Assembly: GCF_024701975.1 (NCBI RefSeq)
Contig: NZ_JANLNM010000004.1
Location: 471,567 to 535,566, forward strand
Reading direction: 5' to 3'
Source of the DNA: Variovorax sp. ZS18.2.2
GTDB taxonomy: Bacteria; Pseudomonadota; Gammaproteobacteria; Burkholderiales; Burkholderiaceae_C
Length of the DNA stretch: 64,000 bases
Shown here in pieces: positions 41,668 to 50,766 of the stretch (position 1 is the stretch's first letter; each line of letters begins with the position of its first letter). The position numbers and the translations under genes are program-made. The notes beneath the pieces are model-generated. The model worked only from the letters and a program-made list of their open reading frames with translations, had not been told where the DNA came from and searched no databases.

Positions 41668-42648
41668 ATGATTGCCTTTGTACTGCGCCGCCTGATCCAG
41701 GCCGTGATCGTGATGATCGCGGTCGCGTTCATTGCCTTCCTCTTGTTTCAATACGTCGGCGACCCCGTCGTGTTCCTGCTGGGCCAGGATGCCAAGCCCG
41801 AGCAGATCCGTGAATTGCGCGCTGGCTTGGGGCTCGACAAGCCCTTCTTCGTGCAGTTCTGGCATTTCCTCGTCAATGCGGCCCAGGGCGAGTTCGGCCT
41901 GAGCCTGCGCCAGGGCGCCAAGGTCTCGCGCCTGATCGGCGAGCGCTTTCCGGCCACGCTCGAACTGGCGCTCGTCGCGGCCGTGCTGGCGCTCTTCGTT
42001 GGCATCCCGATGGGCGTCTACACCGCTCTGCGCCGCGGCACTTTCATGAGTCAGGTGTTCATGACGGTCTCGCTGCTCGGCGTGTCGCTGCCCACCTTCC
42101 TGATCGGCATCCTGCTGATCCTCGTCTTCGCGGTCACGCTGGGCTGGTTCCCGAGCTTTGGCCGAGGCGACACCGTGAAGTTCGGCTGGTGGACCAGCGG
42201 TCTCTTCAGCGCCGACGGCTGGCACCACATCGTGCTGCCGGCGGTGACGCTCGCGATCTTCCAGCTCACGCTGATCATGCGGCTGGTGCGTGCCGAGATG
42301 CTCGAGGTGCTGCGCACCGACTACATCAAGTTCGCGCGCGCCCGGGGCCTGTCGAACCGCGCGATCCATTTCGGACACGCCCTCAAGAACACGCTGGTGC
42401 CGGTGATGACCATCACCGGCCTGCAACTCGGCGGCCTGATCGCCTTTGCCATCATCACCGAGTCGGTGTTCCAGTGGCCCGGCATGGGCCTCCTGTTCAT
42501 CCAGGCCGTGACCTTCGCCGACATCCCGGTGATGGCCGCCTACCTGTGCCTCATCGCGCTGATCTTCGTGGTGATCAACCTCGTGGTCGACCTGCTTTAT
42601 TTCGTGGTCGATCCGCGTCTGCGCGTCGGCAAGGCGGGAGGGCATTGA
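41668..42648 (+). CDS. ABC transporter permease, dipeptide/oligopeptide (DppB) type
   Basis: A 326-residue permease with about six helices. The first helix begins at residue 9 and has the FLLFQYVGDPVVFLLGQDA segment typical of DppB/GsiC proteins. The cytoplasmic EAA-type loop reads ARARGLSNRAIHFGHALKNTLVP. It opens an importer set that is interrupted by an amidohydrolase gene two bases downstream. The ATG at 41668 has no strong ribosome site; a TTG two codons earlier is possible. Confidence 0.9.
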   Translation: MIAFVLRRLIQAVIVMIAVAFIAFLLFQYVGDPVVFLLGQDAKPEQIRELRAGLGLDKPFFVQFWHFLVNAAQGEFGLSLRQGAKVSRLIGERFPATLELALVAAVLALFVGIPMGVYTALRRGTFMSQVFMTVSLLGVSLPTFLIGILLILVFAVTLGWFPSFGRGDTVKFGWWTSGLFSADGWHHIVLPAVTLAIFQLTLIMRLVRAEMLEVLRTDYIKFARARGLSNRAIHFGHALKNTLVPVMTITGLQLGGLIAFAIITESVFQWPGMGLLFIQAVTFADIPVMAAYLCLIALIFVVINLVVDLLYFVVDPRLRVGKAGGH

Positions 42649-42650
42649 AC

Positions 42651-43940
42651 ATGAGAGCAACAGCTTCTTCCACCGGCACCACTGCATCGGCTCCGCGCCT
42701 CCAGGCATCCGGCAGGGCCTTCGCGAACATCGCAAGCTTCTATCCCGAGCTCACGGCCTTCCGCCGTGACCTGCATGCACACCCCGAGCTCGGCTTCGAA
42801 GAGGTCTACACAGCCGGCCGCGTGCGCGAGGCGCTACGCGCCTGCGGCGTCGACGAGATCCATGAGGGCATTGGCAAGACCGGCGTGGTCGGCGTGATCC
42901 GCGGCAAGTCGACCGCCAGCGGCCGCATGATCGGCCTGCGCGCCGACATGGACGCGCTCCCCATGCGCGAGGACAACAGCTTCGGCTGGCGCTCCGCCAA
43001 CGACGGCCTGATGCACGGCTGCGGCCACGACGGCCACACCGCGATGCTGGTCGGCGCCGCGCGCTACCTCGCCGAAACGCGCGATTTCGACGGCACCGCC
43101 GTGCTGATCTTCCAGCCCGGCGAGGAAGGCTTCGCCGGCGCGCGCGTGATGATCGAGGACGGCCTGTTCGATCGTTTCCCGGTCAACGCGGTCTACGCGA
43201 TGCACAACTGGCCCGCGATGCCGGCCGGCACCGTCGGCATCAACCGCGGCGCGATGATGGCCGCGGCCGACCGCATCACGATCGAGATCAAGGGCAAGGG
43301 CGGCCACGGCGCGCATGCCTACCAGACCGTCGACCCGGTGGTGGTCGCCGCGCACATCATCACAGCCGCCCAGACCATCGTCTCGCGCAACGTGCGCCCC
43401 ATCGACGCGGCCGTCGTCAGCATCTGCGCGGTGCAGGCGGGCGACCTCGGCGCGATGAGCGTGATTCCGGGCGAGGCCACGCTGGTCGGCACGGTGCGCA
43501 CCTTCAGCGCGCGGGTGCAGGCCCAGGTCGAGCAGCGCCTGACCGAGCTCTGCACGGCGATTGCCGGCGGCTTCGGCGCCACCGCCGCCATCAAGTACGA
43601 GCGCATCTACCCGGCCACCATCAACACCGCGCCCGAGGCGATGTTCGCGGCCGACGTGGCCGAGTCGCTGGTGGGTGCCAAGAATGTCGAGCGCAGCATG
43701 GAGCCCAGCATGGGCGCCGAAGACTTCTCTTTCATGCTGCAGAAAAAGGCGGGCGCGTACCTGCGCATCGGCCAGGACGTGCGCGAAGGCGCCTTCCTGC
43801 ACAACAGCCGCTACGACTTCAACGACGAGATCCTGCCGCTCGGCGCCGCGTTGCACGCGGGGCTGGTCGAGCAGGGCATGCCGCTTGCCGCTACCCGCGG
43901 CACGCAGCCAGGGAAAGCAGCCGCCACCGCGGCGTCGTGA
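42651..43940 (+). CDS. M20 family metallo-amidohydrolase
   Basis: A 429-residue M20D-type peptidase/amidohydrolase related to hippurate and N-acyl-amino-acid hydrolases. Metal-site residues are seen in GLRADMDALPM, MHGCGHDGHTAM, FQPGEEGFAGA, the dimerisation-domain KGKGGHGAHAY and the late SMGAEDFSFML. It starts two bases after the permease stop and is followed by the binding-protein gene of the same importer. That order implies the imported compound is an N-acyl or peptide-like amide cleaved inside the cell. The N-terminal 20 residues are low complexity. Confidence 0.9.
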   Translation: MRATASSTGTTASAPRLQASGRAFANIASFYPELTAFRRDLHAHPELGFEEVYTAGRVREALRACGVDEIHEGIGKTGVVGVIRGKSTASGRMIGLRADMDALPMREDNSFGWRSANDGLMHGCGHDGHTAMLVGAARYLAETRDFDGTAVLIFQPGEEGFAGARVMIEDGLFDRFPVNAVYAMHNWPAMPAGTVGINRGAMMAAADRITIEIKGKGGHGAHAYQTVDPVVVAAHIITAAQTIVSRNVRPIDAAVVSICAVQAGDLGAMSVIPGEATLVGTVRTFSARVQAQVEQRLTELCTAIAGGFGATAAIKYERIYPATINTAPEAMFAADVAESLVGAKNVERSMEPSMGAEDFSFMLQKKAGAYLRIGQDVREGAFLHNSRYDFNDEILPLGAALHAGLVEQGMPLAATRGTQPGKAAATAAS

Positions 43941-43971
43941 TGTGTTCGATTTCAACCCGAGGAGTGTTCCC

Positions 43972-45555
43972 ATGAGTTTCAAGAAGAAAGCGGCCGCGGT
44001 CGCCGTCCTGTGCGCCCTGGGCGCCGCCAGCCTGGTCGCGAGCGCGCAGACCATCCGGATCGCGAACCAGGGCGACGCGCTGTCGCTCGACCCGCACTCG
44101 CTCAACGAGTCGCTGCAGTTGAGCGTCACCGCCAACGTCTATGAAACCCTCGTGGGGCGCAACAAGGACCTGAGCCTCGCGCCACTCCTGGCCACCAGCT
44201 GGAAGCAGACCTCGCCGAACGTCTGGCGCTTCGAACTGCGCAAGGGCGTGGTGTTCCATGACGGCACGCCGTTCACCGCCGACGATGTGGTGTTCAGCTT
44301 CGCGCGCGCCCAGGGCGACGGCTCCGACTTGCGCGCCACGCTGAGCGACATCAAGGCCGTGCGCAAGGTCGGCGACCTCGCCATCGAGATCGAGACCAAC
44401 GGCCCCTTCCCGATCCTGCCCGACGTGATCTCGCTCACCATGATCATGAGCAAGAAGTGGTGCGAGGAAAACCAGGCCACCAAGCCGGTCGACCGCCGCA
44501 AGGGCATCGAGAACACCGCCTCGTTCAAGGCCAACGGCACCGGCCCGTTCCGCGTACGCGAGCGCCAGCCGAACGTGCGTACCGTGTTCACGCGCAACGG
44601 CACCTACTGGGGCAAGATCGAAGGCAACGCGCAAGAGATCGTCTTCACCCCCATCGCCAACCCTGCCACCCGCGTGGCCGCGCTGGTCTCGGGCGAAGTC
44701 GACGTGATGGAGCCGGTGCCCGTGCAGGACATCGCCCGCATCAACGCCGCGCCCAATGCCCGCGTCATCACCGGCCCCGAGCTGCGCACCATCTTCCTGG
44801 GCATGGACCAGAAGCGCGACGAGCTGCTGTACTCCAACATCAAGGGCAAGAACCCGTTCAAGGACAAGCGCGTTCGCCAGGCCTTCTACCAGGCCATCGA
44901 CATCGCCGGCATCCAGCGCACTGTGATGCGCGGCGCTTCGCGGCCCACCGGCCTTCTGGTCGGCCCCGGCATCAACGGCTGGAGCGCCGAGCAGGACAAG
45001 CGCCTGCCCTACGACGTCGAAGCCGCCAAGAAGCTCATGGCCGAAGCCGGCTACGCGAGCGGCTTCGAAGTGACGATGAACTGCCCGAACGACCGCTACG
45101 TGAACGACGGCCAGATCTGCCAGAGCGTGGCCGCCAACCTCGCGCGCATCAACGTCAAGATCAACCTGGCCGCCGAGACCAAGGGCACCTACTTCCCCAA
45201 GATCCTGCGCCGCGACACCAGCTTCTACATGCTGGGCTGGACCCCGACCACCTACGACTCGCACAACGCGCTGAGCTCGCTCACCGCCTGCCCCGACGAC
45301 AAGGGCACGGGCCAGTTCAACCTGGGTGCGTACTGCAATCCCAAGCTGGACGAGCTGACCAAGAAGATCCAGTCCGAGAGCGACAAGACCAAGCGCAACG
45401 AGCTGATCAAGGAAGCCTTCAAGCTGCATGCGGACGACATCGGCACGCTGCCGCTGCATCAGCAGTCGTTGGCGTGGGGCGTGAGCAAGAAGGTCGAGCT
45501 GGTGCAGCTGGCCGACAATTTCATGTACTTCAAGTGGATGAGCGTCAAGCCCTGA
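43972..45555 (+). CDS. ABC transporter substrate-binding protein, peptide family 5
   Basis: A 527-residue periplasmic receptor of the DppA/OppA fold. The signal peptide is SFKKKAAAVAVLCALGAASLVASA. The family signature lies in PLLATSWKQTSPNVWRFELR and KGVVFHDGTPFTADDVVFSF, and the C-terminal lobe holds MLGWTPTTYDSHNALSSL. GAGGAG lies nine bases before the ATG. It sits between the amidohydrolase and the second permease. Two conserved-looking cysteines (TACPDDKG, GAYCNPK) may form a disulfide. A terminator follows, so the distal permease and ATPases may have their own promoter or depend on read-through. Confidence 0.92.
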   Translation: MSFKKKAAAVAVLCALGAASLVASAQTIRIANQGDALSLDPHSLNESLQLSVTANVYETLVGRNKDLSLAPLLATSWKQTSPNVWRFELRKGVVFHDGTPFTADDVVFSFARAQGDGSDLRATLSDIKAVRKVGDLAIEIETNGPFPILPDVISLTMIMSKKWCEENQATKPVDRRKGIENTASFKANGTGPFRVRERQPNVRTVFTRNGTYWGKIEGNAQEIVFTPIANPATRVAALVSGEVDVMEPVPVQDIARINAAPNARVITGPELRTIFLGMDQKRDELLYSNIKGKNPFKDKRVRQAFYQAIDIAGIQRTVMRGASRPTGLLVGPGINGWSAEQDKRLPYDVEAAKKLMAEAGYASGFEVTMNCPNDRYVNDGQICQSVAANLARINVKINLAAETKGTYFPKILRRDTSFYMLGWTPTTYDSHNALSSLTACPDDKGTGQFNLGAYCNPKLDELTKKIQSESDKTKRNELIKEAFKLHADDIGTLPLHQQSLAWGVSKKVELVQLADNFMYFKWMSVKP

Positions 45556-45586
45556 TCGCCACGAGGGCCGTCACGGCGGCCTGACC

Positions 45587-45619
45587 ATGGGCCCGCTTCT
45601 TGCGGGCCCATTCCTTTTG
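45587..45619 (+). terminator. intrinsic terminator after the binding-protein gene
   Basis: ATGGGCCCGC and GCGGGCCCAT form a 10-base stem around TTCTT and are followed by TCCTTTT. It lies inside the importer operon and could lower expression of the distal permease and ATPases relative to the receptor. Confidence 0.75.
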
Positions 45620-45634
45620 ATTCACGATGAAAAT

Positions 45635-45711
45635 TAACCCCCACGCTCCCCTTGCTGCGCAAGGTCCGCTGCCCCCCGAGGGGGCCGTTTTTCATCTTGG
45701 GGCGGCCCGGC
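45635..45711. repeat. GC-rich extragenic repeat element abutting a start codon
   Basis: This stretch (AACCCCCACGCTCCCC..., then CCCCCCGAGGGGG, then TTGGGGCGGCCCGG) has the structure of the palindromic extragenic repeats common in Comamonadaceae, as I recall them. It ends one base before the ATG at 45713, so the element itself provides the upstream GGGGCGG that may act as ribosome site. Confidence 0.6.
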
Positions 45712-45712
45712 A

Positions 45713-46624
45713 ATGAAAAAAACTCTTGCCCGCTGGCTCGACAGCGACGTCGGCTACAGCTTCCGCACCTCGCCGGTGGCAATGGTGGCGGCACTGATCG
45801 CGCTCGTCTGCCTGTTCTGCGCGGCGTTCGCCGGATGGGTGTCGCCGCACAACCCCTTCGACCTCGCGACGCTCGAACTCGGCGATGCCCGCCTGCCGCC
45901 CGCATGGAGCGCCGAGGGTTCTGCCAAGTACCTGCTCGGCACCGATGACCAGGGCCGGGACATCCTCTCGGCCGTCATCTACGGCGCGCGCATCTCGATG
46001 ATCGTGGGCGTGGTTTCCGTCGTGCTCTCGGTCGTCGTCGGCGTGGTGTTCGGCCTGCTGGCCGGCTTTCTCGGCGGCTGGCTCGATTCGTTCCTCATGC
46101 GCGTGTGCGATGTGATGCTGTCGTTCCCTCCCATCCTGGTCGCGCTGCTCATCGCCGGCGTCGGCCGCGCGCTCTTTCCGGGCGCGCACGAGTCGCTCGC
46201 CTTCGGGGTGCTGATCATTTCCATCTCGCTCACGGGCTGGGTGCAGTACGCGCGCACGGTGCGCGGCTCCACGCTGGTGGAGCGCAACAAGGAATACGTG
46301 CAGGCCGCGCGCGTCACCGGCGTTGCGCCGATTCGCATCATGCTGCGCCATGTGCTGCCCAACGTGATGGGGCCGGTGATGGTGCTGGCCACCATCCAGG
46401 TCGCGACCGCGATCATCACAGAGGCCACGCTCTCGTTCCTCGGCGTCGGCGTGCCGCCGACCTCGCCCTCGCTGGGCACGCTCATCAGCATCGGCAACCA
46501 GTACCTGTTCTCGGGTGAGTGGTGGATCACGGTGTTCCCGGGCCTGATGCTGGTGCTGATCGCGCTCAGCGTGAACCTGCTCGGCGACTGGCTGCGCGAC
46601 GCGCTCAATCCGCGCCTGCGCTGA
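45713..46624 (+). CDS. ABC transporter permease, dipeptide/oligopeptide (DppC) type
   Basis: A 303-residue permease with about six helices, the HPFGTDxxGRD-like start of the family (LLGTDDQGRDILS) and the cytoplasmic loop QAARVTGVAPIRIMLRHVLPNVMGP. It partners the DppB-type permease at 41668. The start directly abuts an extragenic repeat. It is followed after 21 bases by the first ATPase gene. Confidence 0.92.
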   Translation: MKKTLARWLDSDVGYSFRTSPVAMVAALIALVCLFCAAFAGWVSPHNPFDLATLELGDARLPPAWSAEGSAKYLLGTDDQGRDILSAVIYGARISMIVGVVSVVLSVVVGVVFGLLAGFLGGWLDSFLMRVCDVMLSFPPILVALLIAGVGRALFPGAHESLAFGVLIISISLTGWVQYARTVRGSTLVERNKEYVQAARVTGVAPIRIMLRHVLPNVMGPVMVLATIQVATAIITEATLSFLGVGVPPTSPSLGTLISIGNQYLFSGEWWITVFPGLMLVLIALSVNLLGDWLRDALNPRLR

Positions 46625-46645
46625 AGAGAAAAGGAGAACGCCACC

Positions 46646-47716
46646 ATGACGCTGCTCCAGGTCCAAGACCTTGTCGTCGAGTTTCCGCATCGCCGCGGCA
46701 CGCTGCGTGCGATCGACCGCATTTCCTTCGACATCGCGCCGGGCGAAATCCTCGGCGTGGTGGGTGAGTCGGGTGCCGGCAAGTCGCTCACGGGTGCCGC
46801 CATCATCGGCCTGCTCGAACCGCCGGGCCGCGTGGCCAGCGGGCAGATCCTGCTGGAGGGCCAGCGCATCGACAACCTGAGTTTCGATGCGATGCGCCCC
46901 ATCCGCGGTCGCAAGATCGGCGCGATCTTCCAGGACCCACTGACCTCGTTGAACCCGCTCTACACCGTGGGCCGGCAGTTGATCGAGACCATCCGCGCGC
47001 ACCTGCCCGTGACCGAATCCGAAGCCCGCAAGCGCGCCATCGGCTTGCTGCAAGACACCGGCATTCCCGCGGCCGAGCAACGCATCGATCACTTCCCGCA
47101 CCAGTTCTCGGGCGGCATGCGCCAGCGCGTGGTGATCGCGCTCGCGCTCGCGGCCGAGCCCAAGCTCATCGTGGCCGACGAGCCGACCACCGCGCTGGAC
47201 GTGTCGATCCAGGCGCAGATCATTCAGTTGCTCAAGCGCATCTGCAAGGACCGCGGCGCGGCCGTGATGCTCATCACGCACGACATGGGCGTGATCGCCG
47301 AGACCTGCGACCGCGTGGCCGTGATGTATGCCGGCCGCATCGCCGAGATCGGCCCGGTGCATGAAGTGATCCACCAGCCTTCGCATCCCTACACCTCGGG
47401 CCTGATGGCGTCGATTCCCGACATGGCGAGCGACCGCGAGCGGCTCAACCAGATCGACGGCGCAATGCCGCGGCTCAACGCCATTCCGGCGGGCTGTGCC
47501 TACAACCCGCGTTGCCCGCGAACCTTTGCGCGCTGCCTCACCGAGCGGCCCGAGTTGCTGCACGCGGGAGCCACGCGCGCCGCGTGCTGGCTGCACGACG
47601 CGGCCGACCCGCACCTCGGCCAGACCGAGATCGCGGCGAAACACCACGACGCGCTCGCGGCCGGCGAACGCGCCACGCCCGAAGCGGCCGAGCCCATCGC
47701 GGAGGTGACGCGATGA
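46646..47716 (+). CDS. ABC transporter ATPase, dipeptide (DppD) type
   Basis: A 356-residue ATPase with Walker A GESGAGKS near 39-46, FQDPLTSLNPLYTVGRQL, signature FSGGMRQR, Walker B LIVADEPTTALD and the C-terminal oligopeptide-type extension with cysteines (GCAYNPRCPR). GGAG lies upstream. The stop overlaps the start of the second ATPase by four bases. Confidence 0.93.
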   Translation: MTLLQVQDLVVEFPHRRGTLRAIDRISFDIAPGEILGVVGESGAGKSLTGAAIIGLLEPPGRVASGQILLEGQRIDNLSFDAMRPIRGRKIGAIFQDPLTSLNPLYTVGRQLIETIRAHLPVTESEARKRAIGLLQDTGIPAAEQRIDHFPHQFSGGMRQRVVIALALAAEPKLIVADEPTTALDVSIQAQIIQLLKRICKDRGAAVMLITHDMGVIAETCDRVAVMYAGRIAEIGPVHEVIHQPSHPYTSGLMASIPDMASDRERLNQIDGAMPRLNAIPAGCAYNPRCPRTFARCLTERPELLHAGATRAACWLHDAADPHLGQTEIAAKHHDALAAGERATPEAAEPIAEVTR

Positions 47717-48750
47717 GCGCCGTGATCGAGCCCCGCAAGGACAACGCCACCGCGACGGCCGAGCCGCTCGTGGTCGCGCACGACCTGGCACGCACCTTTG
47801 ACGTCTCGCCGCCCTGGCTCAACCGCGTGCTCGAACGCAAGCCGCGCGTGCTGCTGCATGCGGTGGACGGCGTGAGCTTCTCCATCGAGCGCGGCAAGAC
47901 GCTCGCGCTGGTCGGCGAATCGGGCTGCGGCAAGAGCACCGTCGCGCGCCTCCTGGTCGGCCTCTATGCGCCCACGCGCGGCGGCCTGCAGTTCGATGGG
48001 CAGGACGCGCATGCCGCGTTCAAGACCCCCGAAGGCCGGAAGCTGCGCCGCCGCATCCAGATGATCTTCCAGGATCCGTATGCGAGCCTGAACCCGCGCT
48101 GGATCGTGGAAGACATCATCGGCGAGCCGCTGCGCGAGCACGGCATCCTGAGCGGCAAGGCCGAACTGCGCGAGCGCGTGGGCGAACTGCTCAAGTCGGT
48201 CGGCCTCTCGCCGCTGGATATGAGCAAGTATCCGCACCAGTTCTCGGGTGGCCAGCGCCAGCGCATCTCGATCGCCCGCGCGCTCGCCACGCAGCCCGAG
48301 TTCCTGGTGTGCGACGAACCCACCTCCGCGCTCGACGTGAGCGTGCAGGCGCAGGTGCTCAACATCATGAAGGACCTGCAGCGCGAGCAGGGCCTGACCT
48401 ACCTCTTCATCTCGCACAACCTCGCGGTGGTGCGCCATGTGGCCGACCAGGTCGGCGTGATGTACCTGGGCCGGCTGGTCGAGGTGGCGGACAAGCAGAA
48501 GCTCTTCGCCGAGCCGCAGCATCCATACACCCGCATGCTGCTGGACGCGATCCCGCAGATGAAGCACACGGGGCGCCAGCGCACGCCGGTGCAGGGCGAG
48601 GTGCCGAATCCGCTGAACCCGCCGACGGGGTGCGCGTTTCATCCGCGCTGTCCGCATGCGAATGCGCGCTGCTCCGCGGAGCGGCCGAAGCTGCTGGGCA
48701 TCAAGGGCGTGCAGGTGGCCTGCCACGCGGTGGAGGAAGGACGGCTGTGA
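47713..48750 (+). CDS. ABC transporter ATPase, dipeptide (DppF) type
   Basis: A 345-residue partner ATPase: Walker A GESGCGKS, FQDPYASLNPRWIVEDII, signature FSGGQRQR, Walker B FLVCDEPTSALD and the cysteine-rich C-terminal region (GCAFHPRCPHANARC). An N-terminal extension (TFDVSPPWLNRVLERKPRV) is typical of the DppF/GsiA group. Its TGA overlaps a GTG start of the next gene. Confidence 0.93.
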   Translation: MSAVIEPRKDNATATAEPLVVAHDLARTFDVSPPWLNRVLERKPRVLLHAVDGVSFSIERGKTLALVGESGCGKSTVARLLVGLYAPTRGGLQFDGQDAHAAFKTPEGRKLRRRIQMIFQDPYASLNPRWIVEDIIGEPLREHGILSGKAELRERVGELLKSVGLSPLDMSKYPHQFSGGQRQRISIARALATQPEFLVCDEPTSALDVSVQAQVLNIMKDLQREQGLTYLFISHNLAVVRHVADQVGVMYLGRLVEVADKQKLFAEPQHPYTRMLLDAIPQMKHTGRQRTPVQGEVPNPLNPPTGCAFHPRCPHANARCSAERPKLLGIKGVQVACHAVEEGRL

Positions 48751-50696
48751 CGGCGGGCGGTCCGGTCGAATGGCCGGTGGGTTTTCCTTACCGGCCGCAC
48801 CTGCGCTTCTGCTCGCTCGGCAACGAGAACGTTGCCGAGGTGATGGAGAGTTTCCGCATCGCCTGCGAGCGGCTCGGCTATGCAACTTCCATCGAAGCCA
48901 CACCGAGCGTCGACAACGCCGACATCAATCTCTTTTTCTTCGCGATGGGCCTGGGCCTGCCCTCTGACGAGGACTTGCCGCCCAACGCCATCGTCGTCAA
49001 CTTCGAGCCGGCGCTGCCTGAGCTGCTGGCGGAAATGCCCGGCTATCGCCGCCTGCTCCAGCGAGCCTGGGTGTGGGAGTACAGCCTCGAGAACCTGATG
49101 CACCACCAGGCCCTGGGCATCCTCAGGTCCGACTACGTGCCGCTGACCTTCGAGCCGCAAGCGACGCCCGTGATGCCGCAAGACCAGGTGCTGCCCGACG
49201 AAGCGCAGGACATCGACGTCATCTTCTTCGGCGAGACCATGCCCCGGCGTCTCGAGGTGCTGCGCGCGCTGGAAGCCGGCGGGCTGCGGGTGGCCTATCC
49301 CATCGGCACGGCATGGACGCCCGCGCAGCGCGATGCGCTGCTGCCGCGCGCCAAGGTCGGCCTGAACATGCGCAAGGCCGACCGCACCGCCACGGCGGAA
49401 GTGCCGCGCCTGTCCATCCTGCTGCGCAACCGCAAGGCGGTGGTGTCCGAGCTGTACCCCCATTCCGAGATCCCGGCGGCGCTGCGCGATGCGGTGGAAG
49501 GTTGCACGAAAGATGAGCTCGTGGAGCGGGTGCGCGCCCTGGTGGCCGATGCCCCGCGGCGGCGTGCGCTCGAAAAGGCAGGGCCCCTGGCGCTGATGCG
49601 CCTGCCGCCGCAGCAGGACGTGCTGGCCGAGGCGCTGCGCCGTTATCTCGCCGCGACCCGTCAGCGCCTGATCGGCAGTCAGGCCGTGACGGCCGGCTCC
49701 GGGGCCGCGGTGTCGGTGCTGATGGTCACGCGGAACGACGAAGCCAACGTGGTCGAGGCACTCGCCTCGATGGCGGCACAGACGCTGACCCCGCATCGGA
49801 TCATCGTGGTGGACGACGCATCGACCGATGGCACGGCGGCGCTGATCCGCGACCGGATGCGGGCCGATCCGCGTCTTTCCGGACTGCTGTTGCTCCAGAC
49901 TCCTGCGCCGATGGGTTGGGCGGCTGCGGCGCAATGGGGTCTCTCGCACGCAGAGGGCGATGCACTGGCCCTGTGGTCGCCGGGCGCGCCGAGCGAGCCG
50001 AACCGCCTGCAGGTGCAATCTGCTTTCCTGCAGGCGTCGCCGGCCGTCGGCGCCGTCGGCGCCTGCAGTCCGTCCGGGCTTCTACCGGAGATGCACCCGC
50101 AGATCCTGGCCGGGATGCTGGTCCACATGCCGTCCGACCAGCAGCCCATGCCGATGGGCAGCCTGATGCTGGCGTTTCCCCGCATCCGGCAACGCGGCCT
50201 CGGATTCGACGCCACGCTCGGCGACTTCGCCTGGATGGGGCTGCTGCTGGAACTGGTGCGCGACGGCGCCTTGCTGGCCAACCTGAATGTGGCGTTGCTC
50301 GGCCGCCCGAAGGCCCAGGTTCCAGCCCACCCGACAGCCGCTGACGTGATCGCGCTCGCCCATGTGCGCGAGCGCCTGCTGCCTCTGGTCTTTCCAGACC
50401 TGCCGTCGAGCGATGCCCGGCGGCTCGCGCGGCTCTACGGGCAGGAATGGGCGCCTGATGCATCGGACGCCACAGTCCTGCTGCGCGACATGGCCACCGC
50501 CTGCGAAAGCCACGACGACCCGCACGTCGCTACCGTGCTGCGCGGCGAATGCCTGCGTGTGCTCGACGTGTACGCACAGAACGCCCGTCTCGCGCCGGGC
50601 TACATCCGCGGGCTGATGGCAGAGCCCTTGCTGCGCGACTTCCTGGCCCCGCTGGGCGAGCGCATCTACAGCTTCGAGCCGGGCGGCACTTCCTGA
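48747..50696 (+). CDS. two-domain glycosyltransferase-like protein
   Basis: A 649-residue protein. Residues 15-305 form a GT-B-like domain resembling CgeB-type proteins (VNFEPALPELL, DVIFFGETMPRRLEVLRALEAGG, LPRAKVGLNMRK, LLRNRKAVVSE). From 321 a GT-A family 2 domain follows (VSVLMVTRNDEANVVEALASM, Asp356-Asp357 in VVDDASTDGT). The expected DxD metal motif is replaced (LALWSPGAPSEPNRL), so the second domain may be inactive. The start is GTG, overlapping the ATPase stop as GTGA with GGAAGG six bases upstream, so it is coupled to the peptide importer. Acceptor and sugar are unknown. Confidence 0.75.
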   Translation: MTAGGPVEWPVGFPYRPHLRFCSLGNENVAEVMESFRIACERLGYATSIEATPSVDNADINLFFFAMGLGLPSDEDLPPNAIVVNFEPALPELLAEMPGYRRLLQRAWVWEYSLENLMHHQALGILRSDYVPLTFEPQATPVMPQDQVLPDEAQDIDVIFFGETMPRRLEVLRALEAGGLRVAYPIGTAWTPAQRDALLPRAKVGLNMRKADRTATAEVPRLSILLRNRKAVVSELYPHSEIPAALRDAVEGCTKDELVERVRALVADAPRRRALEKAGPLALMRLPPQQDVLAEALRRYLAATRQRLIGSQAVTAGSGAAVSVLMVTRNDEANVVEALASMAAQTLTPHRIIVVDDASTDGTAALIRDRMRADPRLSGLLLLQTPAPMGWAAAAQWGLSHAEGDALALWSPGAPSEPNRLQVQSAFLQASPAVGAVGACSPSGLLPEMHPQILAGMLVHMPSDQQPMPMGSLMLAFPRIRQRGLGFDATLGDFAWMGLLLELVRDGALLANLNVALLGRPKAQVPAHPTAADVIALAHVRERLLPLVFPDLPSSDARRLARLYGQEWAPDASDATVLLRDMATACESHDDPHVATVLRGECLRVLDVYAQNARLAPGYIRGLMAEPLLRDFLAPLGERIYSFEPGGTS

Positions 50697-50766
50697 ACGT
50701 GTGCGTAAACGCACAGCCTGGATGTTGCAGCCGCTGCAAAGTGGCGCGGCAGACTTCGAAGAGACC

